NCBI GenBank assembly: GCA_018897395.1
Contig: JAHIKV010000062.1
Span: 1-23,166 of the forward strand
DNA length: 23,166 nt
DNA from: Planctomycetota bacterium
GTDB lineage: Bacteria; Planctomycetota; Planctomycetia; Pirellulales; Thermoguttaceae
Direction: 5' to 3'
The notes below the pieces were generated by a model that saw nothing but the letters and a program-made list of their open reading frames with translations, made no database searches and was not told the DNA's origin. Positions 1-5,732 of the stretch are shown here, in pieces; the first letter of the stretch is position 1, and each line of letters begins with the position of its first letter. The translations under genes and the position numbers were made by a program.

Positions 1-28
1 AATGATGAATGATGAATGATGAATACTG
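1..28. repeat. Heptamer tandem repeat (AATGATG)n
   Basis: Three perfect copies of AATGATG (1-7, 8-14, 15-21) are followed by a degenerate fourth, AATACTG. The array may extend beyond the window edge. It lies about 30 bases past the stop codon of the FliM-like gene and resembles the other period-7 arrays in this window in period but not in sequence. Confidence 0.85.
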
Positions 29-59
29 ATGCAACGGTCCTGCTTTCCTAATTTCCGCT

Positions 60-938
60 TCATCGTTCACCGATCAATTCCGTGATGCAAACCGCTTTGC
101 GGCCACGGCAGGCGCCGGGCTTGGCCAGATACTTCGGTTCGCCGGAGAACGACACCACCGCCGGACTGCTCGCGCCAGCCTCCGTGGCGACAATGTCGCC
201 GACCTGAAGACCGGACAGCTCGGCGGCGGTGATGGACGTTGACGCCAGAGTGACACTCACCTCCACGGTCGAGTCCGGCTCAGTCGCGGCGACTTCTTCC
301 GACATTCGCACGACGGGCGGAAGAGTGCCTTCGGGGCCGGCCGACCCCTTGGCGTCCAGCCGCTGGATGGCTCGGCAAGGGATGCAGAGCCGCATCATGC
401 CCCGCTGGACGCCGACGGTCGACTGGAAATCGACCGACACCACCATTTCGTCCGAGGGCAGGGCGCGCAACAGCCGCGGGTTGCTCTCCACTTGAATCAC
501 TTCGAGTTTCAAGTCAACCACGTTGCGCCAAGCGAGGCTGAGCTGCTTGAGAAATAAGCGGACGATCCGAGCGGCCAGCGGCAACTCGATGTCGCTGATC
601 GGCCGGCGCGGCGGCGGCTCGTCCTCGCGGCCCCCGCCCAATAGCCGGTCGATCATTGGATAGAGGATCGACGGTTCGATGTCCAACAGCAAAGAGTCGT
701 CCAACGGTTCCGCCCGCAAAAGGTTGAAGTACGAAGTGTGATCCAGCTTGTCGAGAAACTTTTCGTAAGGGAGTTGGTCGATTCCGGCGAGATCCACCTC
801 GACGGGGCACCGCAACAACGTCGAAAACGCCGCGCCGAATCCGCCGGCCGCCGTCTTGTGCAATGTGCGCACCGACCGCAAGCGTTCTTGGCTCAAGGCT
901 TCCGATCGTGGGAAGTCGCAGAAGGTTTTTCGGCCCAT
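60..938 (-). CDS. fliM: FliM-like flagellar motor switch / C-ring protein, N-terminally short
   Basis: Predicted 292-residue cytoplasmic protein of the FliM family, which forms the flagellar C-ring and sets rotation direction. From about residue 8 it aligns by eye with the FliM middle domain: a helix with RSVRTLHKTAAGGF, then VDLAGIDQLPYEKFL, then a DRLLGGG motif near residue 95. A C-terminal SpoA/FliN-type domain follows from about residue 220 (VGDIVATEAG...VSFSGEPKYLAKPG). The ATG at 938 has AGGGGA about 10 nt upstream, and reading further upstream enters palindromic repeat DNA, so this start is preferred. Canonical FliM has about 30-40 extra N-terminal residues with a CheY-binding EIDALL-like motif; none is present here. 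No other flagellar gene is in the window, and the upstream neighbour is folP. It could also be a SpoA-family protein with a role outside chemotaxis. Family assignment is firm; role is inferred. Confidence 0.88.
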   Translation of the reverse strand: MGRKTFCDFPRSEALSQERLRSVRTLHKTAAGGFGAAFSTLLRCPVEVDLAGIDQLPYEKFLDKLDHTSYFNLLRAEPLDDSLLLDIEPSILYPMIDRLLGGGREDEPPPRRPISDIELPLAARIVRLFLKQLSLAWRNVVDLKLEVIQVESNPRLLRALPSDEMVVSVDFQSTVGVQRGMMRLCIPCRAIQRLDAKGSAGPEGTLPPVVRMSEEVAATEPDSTVEVSVTLASTSITAAELSGLQVGDIVATEAGASSPAVVSFSGEPKYLAKPGACRGRKAVCITELIGER

Positions 939-957
939 CGGTCGGTCCCCTGTTTTT

Positions 958-1059
958 TGTCGCCGCGTGGGCGCGGCGGCTATTGATCCTTGGCAAACTG
1001 TCGTAAGAGAATAGCCGGGGGGAAGTATCCCCAAGGATCGGCGTGAAGTCAACGCCGAT
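958..1059. repeat. Degenerate palindromic intergenic DNA between folP and fliM
   Basis: The spacer holds a GC-rich hairpin (CGCCGCG...CGCGGCG near 960-977) followed by GGCTATTG, an AATAGCCGGGGGG segment near 1011-1023 that matches the end of the 80-bp elements at 5007 and 8067, and a perfect short stem ATCGGCG/CGCCGAT at 1037-1059. It looks like eroded copies of the dispersed palindromic repeats found elsewhere in the window. Confidence 0.55.
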
Positions 1060-1067
1060 TCGTTGCC

Positions 1068-1087
1068 GAAAAACCGCGATTTTGCGG
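1068..1087 (-). terminator. Possible weak intrinsic terminator after folP
   Basis: Read on the minus strand, just past the folP stop codon, CCGC-AAAATC-GCGG is followed by TTTTTC. The stem is only 4 bp, so termination strength is doubtful. Position and the T-run are the only support. Confidence 0.3.
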
Positions 1088-1095
1088 CCGGGGCG

Positions 1096-1965
1096 TTACT
1101 GGAAGCCTCCGGTCGCCCGGAAAAGAAGCAGCGCCTGGCGGACGGCGGCGACGTCGTGGACGCGGAGGATTTGCGCCCTCTGTCGGGCCAACGACATCGC
1201 CACGCCGATTGTGCCGGGCAGGCGGTCGGCGGGGGACGGGGGACGTGGGGCCAGGTCGGCAAGGAATCGCTTCCGCGAATGGCCCACCAAGACGGGGCAG
1301 TCCAGGTCGTGCAGCCGTCCGATGTTTGCGAGTAGTTGGATGTTGTGCCGGGTGGTTTTCCCGAAGCCGATGCCCGGATCCACGGCGATGCGGTCTTGCG
1401 ATACGCCCGCGGCCAGCAGTGCGTCGCGGCGGATGCGCAGGTACTCGAACACCTCGGCGACGACGTCGGCATAGACCGGTTCGTCTTGCATGGTGCGAGG
1501 CGAGCCTTGCTTATGCATCAGGCAGACGCCGCAACCGGATTCGACCGCCAGGGGGAGCATGTCCGGGTCGCCCTCCAGCGCGGTGACGTCGTTGATGATC
1601 TCGGCGCCGGCGTCGATGGCCGATTTCGCCACCAGGGCTTTCGAGGTGTCTATAGAAACGGGCAGGTCGGTTTTTTCGCACAACGCCTCCAGCACCGGCA
1701 TTACCCGGCGGAGTTCCTCCCGGGCGTCGATCGGCGCCGCGCCCGGGCGAGTGCTCTCTCCGCCGACGTCGAGTATGTCGGCCCCTTCGGCGGCCAATTG
1801 CATCCCATACGTTATCGCTTTGTCGGCGTCGAAATATCGCCCGCCGTCGGAAAAACTGTCCGGCGTAACGTTGACGATGCCCATCAACAGGGGAAGTTCG
1901 CCTAGCGCGAGGGTCCGCGTGCGAAGTTGCCAGCGGTCGGCGGATTTATTTGACGATGTAGGCAC
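1096..1965 (-). CDS. folP: Dihydropteroate synthase
   Basis: Encodes dihydropteroate synthase, the cytosolic folate enzyme that condenses 6-hydroxymethyl-dihydropterin pyrophosphate with p-aminobenzoate. The TIM-barrel signatures are all visible: MGIVNVTPDSFSDGGR, then ILDVGGESTRPGA, VSIDTSK, IINDVTAL, the VDPGIGFGKT segment and VGHSRKRFL near the C-terminus. A GTG at 1965 gives 289 residues, close to the usual family length, and places about 20 residues before the first barrel strand. The open frame continues to an ATG at 2067, but that stretch is encoded by a palindrome and heptamer repeats (MDGGWWVVV...), so it is unlikely to be protein. No clear Shine-Dalgarno sequence precedes the GTG. 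It lies downstream of lptE on the same strand and may be co-transcribed. Function is very secure, start less so. Confidence 0.95.
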   Translation of the reverse strand: MPTSSNKSADRWQLRTRTLALGELPLLMGIVNVTPDSFSDGGRYFDADKAITYGMQLAAEGADILDVGGESTRPGAAPIDAREELRRVMPVLEALCEKTDLPVSIDTSKALVAKSAIDAGAEIINDVTALEGDPDMLPLAVESGCGVCLMHKQGSPRTMQDEPVYADVVAEVFEYLRIRRDALLAAGVSQDRIAVDPGIGFGKTTRHNIQLLANIGRLHDLDCPVLVGHSRKRFLADLAPRPPSPADRLPGTIGVAMSLARQRAQILRVHDVAAVRQALLLFRATGGFQ

Positions 1966-2013
1966 GGTCGGAAAATGCGAAACCGCAAGCGGCTGGTTGA
2001 AGGTAATCTCGCG

Positions 2014-2042
2014 TTGGAACGGCAGTTCAACTGCCGCTCCAA
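2014..2042. repeat. Perfect short palindrome upstream of folP
   Basis: CGGCAGTT and AACTGCCG form a perfect inverted repeat around one central base, extended by TGGA/TCCA with one mismatch. It lies between lptE and folP next to the heptamer array, and could be a hairpin in the mRNA or a dispersed repeat. Confidence 0.6.
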
Positions 2043-2091
2043 CCACTACCCACCATCCACCATCCACTACCCACTATCCACTATCCACTTC
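2043..2091. repeat. Heptamer tandem array (CCACYAY)7 abutting the lptE stop codon
   Basis: Seven consecutive 7-bp units: CCACTAC, CCACCAT, CCACCAT, CCACTAC, CCACTAT, CCACTAT, CCACTTC. The last base is directly adjacent to the lptE stop codon (2092-2094). The unit is related to the CCACTAG arrays at 5534-5568 and 5690-5731. Confidence 0.9.
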
Positions 2092-2619
2092 TCACCACGG
2101 TTTTTCCATCAATCCGACGATCTGCTCGGCCATGCGGCAGATGGCTTGTTGCTGGGCGGCGGCGATCGACTGGCCGACTTCGGGGACGACGTTGCCCGTG
2201 CCGGAGACGGTGACGATTTCCTCGGGTAAGGGGACGTTGGCGGTCTCGCGGAGCACACGGCCGCGGCGGTCGACCCAACTGATCTCGACGCTCATGCCGA
2301 CTTGCACTTCGCGGGCGTCGCCGCTGAGGCTGGGGACCAGCACGCTCTTCCGCTCCGAGACGATGCAGCCGGAAAGGACGCTGTCGGCGTTCGGGTCGTC
2401 GACGACCTTGTAGGGCGTCTTGGTTTCGATCTCCTTGACCACCGCCTCGGTCAACCGCTCGCCGAGGCCGCGGCGAAAACTATTCGAGTCGAACATCGGC
2501 ACGTAGACGGTGCGGACCTCCGCGGGATAAAGCGATTGGTTGCCGATCTGGTAGCCGGCGCAGCCGCAGAGGAAGAGCAATGTTGTCAACAGCGTCGCGT
2601 AGTACCGTATGTTGCTCAT
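2092..2619 (-). CDS. lptE: LptE-family LPS-assembly lipoprotein
   Basis: Predicted 175-residue lipoprotein of the LptE family, the outer-membrane partner that plugs the LptD barrel and helps deliver lipopolysaccharide to the cell surface. The N-terminus has a hydrophobic stretch ending in a lipobox-like LCGC, with Cys20 as the likely lipidated residue. The mature part opens with AGYQIGNQSLYP and TVYVPMF, then GLGERLTEAVVKEIE, the strand-helix start typical of the family. It ends with a helical segment (QSIAAAQQQAICRMAEQIV). The ATG at 2619 lies 8 bases after the bamD stop codon, and a GGAG within the bamD end can serve as ribosome binding site, so the pair is probably an operon. Family identity is good; lptD is not in the window. 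Confidence 0.85.
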   Translation of the reverse strand: MSNIRYYATLLTTLLFLCGCAGYQIGNQSLYPAEVRTVYVPMFDSNSFRRGLGERLTEAVVKEIETKTPYKVVDDPNADSVLSGCIVSERKSVLVPSLSGDAREVQVGMSVEISWVDRRGRVLRETANVPLPEEIVTVSGTGNVVPEVGQSIAAAQQQAICRMAEQIVGLMEKPW

Positions 2620-2627
2620 GGAAACGC

Positions 2628-4052
2628 CTACTTTTTCTCCGAACCGAACAGACCCGTGAGCCAGGCAAAGCGGTTTGGAGGCTCGTCCGGTTCGCTGCGG
2701 ATCGCCACCAGCCGCGTTTTGGCCTCTTCGGCCTTTCGCGTGCGGGGAAACTCCTTGACGACGCTTTGATAGTACAACCGGGCGGCGCCGTAGCATTTTC
2801 GTTGTTCGTAATACCGAGCGATGATGAAGTCGCGGTTGGCCTGCTCCTCGACGATTTGGGCGTGCGCCTGCGCCACGCGCTCGCGCTCCTTGCCCAGTTT
2901 TCCGCCGAATTGGGTCAATGTTTGGCCGGCGATTTTCTCTCCCTCCTTCAGCGGCGCGCCGTCGTAGGAAGTGCCTTGATACACGCGCATCTTCGCCTGC
3001 ACACCCAATAGATGGGCGTTCATCTGGTGTTCGCTGTTGGGATACTCCTTGCGCAGCAGATCGTAATGGTAGGCGGCGTTCTCGAATTGACCGTGGCGGA
3101 AATAGGCGTTCCCCAGGGCCAGCAGGCTGTCGTCGGCCAGCGGGCCGGTGGGGTCGTGCTGCCGCACCCGCTCGTGGGCCTGCACCGCATAGCCAAACGT
3201 GTCGAACCGCGGGCGGCTGCCGTCGGTCACGTTCGGCACGATCGGCCACGTCGGCTTGGCGTCGAACAACTGCTCCCAGTATCGGCCGAGGGCGAACTCG
3301 CGGGCAACCACTGTGTCGAGATGACGCGTGTTGGAATATTTTTTCAACAATCCGCCGAATGTGTCGTGGGCTTCCGGGTACTGATCGGAGAAGAACTCGC
3401 TCTCGCCCTTCAGAAACAGGGTGTCTTCCTCGAGCGGCGAGTCGGGCCATCGGGCGGCGGCCGTGGCGAACTTACCCGCCGCCTCCTTGTACTTCTTCTC
3501 GCGGAACAACGCCTCGCCTTCCTTCAGCGCCGCGCGAGCGATCTTCTCGTCGGGGCCGTATCCGGCCGCCTGCTTGACGTTCTTGAAAATATTCTCCGGC
3601 GCGAGATCGGACAACTCGAAACCCTTTTTCTCCTCGGCCTTGGCCTTCGCGTTGTTGATGCTGACTCCGCCGTCCGGCGGCGGAGGAAGCGCGGCGGGGA
3701 TCGACGGCGGCGGTCCGGCGGGCGCGTCCGGCGGCGCGGGCGCCAACTCCAGGGCCGAACGGGAAGGAAACGTTCCGCGCGAAGAGGACGGACCGGGAAT
3801 CAACGGACCTACAGGCTCGGTTTGAGCGGCCGGCGAGGAAGCGGCCGCAATCGCCGCGGCGGACTCTTGCGCGGCGGCCGAATCGTCTTTCCCGCCCATC
3901 AACCGCTTGAACAGCCAGCCGTCGTATTTGTCGCCGTCGGTCTTGGCGACGTTTTGCGCCTGCTCGGGAACGGGCGGGATGACGGAGCACCCGCCAAAGA
4001 TACCCAAGACGCAAAACAGCGTGAAGAAGAGTCGCGGTCCCTCGCTCGGCAT
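2628..4052 (-). CDS. bamD: BamD-like outer-membrane assembly lipoprotein with TPR repeats
   Basis: Predicted 474-residue lipoprotein. The signal sequence ends in lipobox FGGC, making Cys22 the first mature residue. Residues of about 70-180 are rich in Ala, Pro and Ser (low complexity). From about residue 190 on come tetratricopeptide-type helical repeats: ALKEGEALFREKKYKEAAGKF, then a stretch on GESEFFSDQYPEAHDTFGGLLKKYSN, then ALGNAYFRHGQFENAAYHYDLLRKEYPNS, and a final YYEQRKCYGAARLYYQSVVKEFP. This pattern matches BamD/YfiO, an essential component of the machine that inserts beta-barrel proteins. It is about twice as long as the E. coli protein because of the linker and extra repeats. The ATG at 4052 is chosen because the longer frame (to 4193) is encoded by the GGTGCGTC repeats. 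It sits directly upstream of lptE. Confidence 0.85.
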   Translation of the reverse strand: MPSEGPRLFFTLFCVLGIFGGCSVIPPVPEQAQNVAKTDGDKYDGWLFKRLMGGKDDSAAAQESAAAIAAASSPAAQTEPVGPLIPGPSSSRGTFPSRSALELAPAPPDAPAGPPPSIPAALPPPPDGGVSINNAKAKAEEKKGFELSDLAPENIFKNVKQAAGYGPDEKIARAALKEGEALFREKKYKEAAGKFATAAARWPDSPLEEDTLFLKGESEFFSDQYPEAHDTFGGLLKKYSNTRHLDTVVAREFALGRYWEQLFDAKPTWPIVPNVTDGSRPRFDTFGYAVQAHERVRQHDPTGPLADDSLLALGNAYFRHGQFENAAYHYDLLRKEYPNSEHQMNAHLLGVQAKMRVYQGTSYDGAPLKEGEKIAGQTLTQFGGKLGKERERVAQAHAQIVEEQANRDFIIARYYEQRKCYGAARLYYQSVVKEFPRTRKAEEAKTRLVAIRSEPDEPPNRFAWLTGLFGSEKK

Positions 4053-4109
4053 GGCTGGACTTCCTTGTCCGTGATGATTCTGGTGGGACTGATGTCTCAG
4101 TATAAGTAG

Positions 4110-4195
4110 GGTGCGTCCGCGACGCACCAAAATTCTTTCTACGGTGCGTCCGCGACGCACCAAAATTCTTTCTACGGTGCGTCGCGGACGCACCC
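4110..4195. repeat. GGTGCGTC palindromic repeats: two direct copies plus one inverted
   Basis: A 33-bp unit made of an imperfect palindrome (GGTGCGTCCGCGACGCACC) and an AT-rich tail (AAAATTCTTTCTAC) occurs at 4110-4142 and identically at 4143-4175. A third palindrome at 4176-4195 is in the opposite orientation. The cluster fills the spacer between recO and bamD. Confidence 0.9.
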
Positions 4196-4203
4196 TACGG
4201 TGG

Positions 4204-4959
4204 TCAGTTCCCCAACACTCCCAAATATTGGTGCATTTTGGGCTTCCGGCCCAATAGATGCGTAAAATAATGGTTTAACAAGCCGCGCAGCTCTCCGAAA
4301 CTTCGCGGGTCGATCTCCATTCTACGCCAGACGGCCGTATTCGGGTCGGCCAATTGCGCCATTGCCCGCAACACGCCCGCGCCGACCAATACCACCTGTT
4401 TCTTTCCCGCGCGACACTTATTGCACAACACGCCGCCGTCGAGTTGTCCGAAGGCCACCCGTCCCGTCTGCGCCACCGCCGCGCCGCACTCGACGCAGTT
4501 GTCCAATGCCGGGGCATGGCCCAGGAGCCTCAACGCTCCCAACTCAAAACGCGCCACCCACTTGGCGACCGGCTCCCCGGCGGCGAGCGCCGCGAGGGTC
4601 CGATCGGCCAAATCGAACAGTTCAGGATGAGGGTCGTCCTCGTCGGTCAATCCGTCGAGCAACTCGGCGACGTAATAACCGGCGTACAGCCCGGCGAGTT
4701 CCCGGCCGGCCGGCCGAAACCGCCGCAGGAGCTTCGCTTCGGTCAGTAAGTCGAGGCTGTCCGACGATTTGTGGAGGAAGACTATTCGACAGAGGGCCAG
4801 CAGGTCAAGAGCAGACTCGAAAGGGCCTTTGAGCCGCCTTGCTCCTTTTGCTAAAGCCCCTATCTTGCCAAGCTCGCGGGTAAAAAGCGTAACCACGAGG
4901 CTCGTCTCGCTGAACTCGACGGTTCGAATGACGATGGCAGTGGCTTTTTCAGACGGCAT
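4204..4959 (-). CDS. recO: DNA repair protein RecO
   Basis: Predicted 251-residue RecO, the cytoplasmic mediator that works with RecF and RecR to load RecA onto SSB-coated single-stranded DNA and also anneals strands. The N-terminal OB-fold is recognisable (ATAIVIRTVEFSETSLVVTLFTRELGKI, then AKGARRLKG). The helical C-terminal part carries a zinc-finger with Cys155, Cys158, Cys179 and Cys182 (NCVECG...LCNKC). Length is typical. The ATG at 4959 begins MPSEKATAIVI; the region beyond is an AT-rich spacer and then a palindromic element. RecO is found close to ybeY in many bacteria, which supports the call. Confidence 0.95.
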   Translation of the reverse strand: MPSEKATAIVIRTVEFSETSLVVTLFTRELGKIGALAKGARRLKGPFESALDLLALCRIVFLHKSSDSLDLLTEAKLLRRFRPAGRELAGLYAGYYVAELLDGLTDEDDPHPELFDLADRTLAALAAGEPVAKWVARFELGALRLLGHAPALDNCVECGAAVAQTGRVAFGQLDGGVLCNKCRAGKKQVVLVGAGVLRAMAQLADPNTAVWRRMEIDPRSFGELRGLLNHYFTHLLGRKPKMHQYLGVLGN

Positions 4960-5006
4960 AACGGACAGTATACCTGCAATTTATTGACGCCGGAAAAATC
5001 TTGTTG

Positions 5007-5086
5007 CAATAGCCGGGGGCTAACAGCCCCCGGAATGTGCTCACATTGCGGGTTTTCCTTCCGGGGGCTGTTAGCCCCGGCTATTG
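5007..5086. repeat. 80-bp double-hairpin element, copy 1
   Basis: Terminal inverted repeats CAATAGCC/GGCTATTG enclose two hairpins (GGGGGCTAACAGCCCCC and a GGGGCTGTTAGCCCC-type stem) separated by an AT-richer linker. A second copy lies at 8067-8148. It sits between ybeY and recO. Confidence 0.9.
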
Positions 5087-5110
5087 TTCACGGCATTGTA
5101 TGCCTGAAAC

Positions 5111-5533
5111 TCAATAGGTCACGCCCGCTACACGAAAATACTCTTTTTCTTTCTTTCGCATGACTACCCGTTTGCGCGGCGTGGTGTCGTCGTATCCGAC
5201 CAGGTGCAGAGTGCCGTGGATTGCGTACAGCAGCAATTCGTCCTCGGGCGCGTTGCCGTATCGAGGGGCATTGGCCGCGGCGGTCTCGGCGCTGACGACC
5301 ACCTCGCCCTCGAGGCGTTGCGGCGAACGTTCCAGCACGAAGCTCAGCACGTCGATCGGCTCGGGGTCGTCGAGAAACTCTTGGTGCAGCGCGGCGATGG
5401 TCCGGTCGTCGACCACGGCCACGCTGATCTGCGCGTCGGGTATACCCGCCTCTCGAACGATGGCCTGAACGACCCGGCGCATCCGCCGCCGGTCGATCGA
5501 CACGTGTTTCTGGCGGTTAGTGATTGAGATCAA
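5111..5533 (-). CDS. ybeY: Endoribonuclease YbeY (rRNA maturation)
   Basis: Predicted 140-residue YbeY, a zinc-dependent RNase that takes part in 16S rRNA 3' maturation and ribosome quality control. Family marks are the N-terminal ISITNRQK strand, the PIDVLSFV strand at 59-66 and the metal motif HGTLHLVGYDD at 106-116. His106 and His110 are present, but the third ligand position (usually His in HxxxHxxxxxH) is Asp116, and the usual Arg in the loop before DVLSF is Leu54. The only start that keeps the conserved N-terminus is a TTG at 5533. It directly abuts a heptamer array and has no Shine-Dalgarno sequence. The upstream gene pgpH is 200 bases away. Identity is very likely; activity with the altered ligand is unproven. 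Confidence 0.92.
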   Translation of the reverse strand: MISITNRQKHVSIDRRRMRRVVQAIVREAGIPDAQISVAVVDDRTIAALHQEFLDDPEPIDVLSFVLERSPQRLEGEVVVSAETAAANAPRYGNAPEDELLLYAIHGTLHLVGYDDTTPRKRVVMRKKEKEYFRVAGVTY

Positions 5534-5568
5534 GTGGCTAGTGGCTAGTGGTCAGTGGCTAGCGGTTA
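5534..5568. repeat. Heptamer tandem array (GTGGCTA)5 abutting the ybeY start codon
   Basis: Five units: GTGGCTA, GTGGCTA, GTGGTCA, GTGGCTA, GCGGTTA. The first base follows directly on the TTG start of ybeY, so the array occupies the position of a ribosome binding site. It is the inverse orientation of the array at 5690-5731. Confidence 0.9.
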
Positions 5569-5593
5569 GTACGACATTGAAGAAATATGTAAG

Positions 5594-5655
5594 TTTAGCC
5601 GCCGCGTCCACGCGGCGCGGGGCGGTTTCATTCCGGCGTAGACGCCGGGGCTAAA
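5594..5655. repeat. Double-hairpin palindromic element (TTTAGCC type)
   Basis: Terminal TTTAGCC/GGCTAAA enclose two perfect hairpins, CGCCGCG-TCCA-CGCGGCG (5600-5617) and CCGGCGT-AG-ACGCCGG (5633-5648). It lies between two inversely oriented heptamer arrays in the pgpH-ybeY spacer. Confidence 0.85.
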
Positions 5656-5689
5656 CAGCTTGTACTGACACAGCGCTCAAATATTTTTT

Positions 5690-5731
5690 CCACTAGCCAC
5701 TAACCACTAGCCACTGACCACTAACCACTCT
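5690..5731. repeat. Heptamer tandem array (CCACTAR)6 abutting the pgpH stop codon
   Basis: Six units: CCACTAG, CCACTAA, CCACTAG, CCACTGA, CCACTAA, CCACTCT. It ends one base before the pgpH stop codon (5733-5735). Confidence 0.9.
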
Positions 5732-5732
5732 T

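Noticed and set aside
939..1472. Upstream extension of the FliM frame to 470 residues
   Set aside because: The extension overlaps folP in another frame and repeat DNA and shows no FliM N-terminal motif.
1966..2067. N-terminal extension of FolP (MDGGWWVVV...)
   Set aside because: The added codons come from a palindrome and a heptamer array; family length and alignment favour the GTG at 1965.
3012..4109. Long plus-strand open frames (also 6471-7574, 10055-11254, 14501-15757, 16622-17818, 17275-18831, 19267-20736)
   Set aside because: They lie antisense to clearly recognisable minus-strand genes, have Arg/Pro/Gly-rich compositions typical of GC-rich shadow frames, and show no domain.
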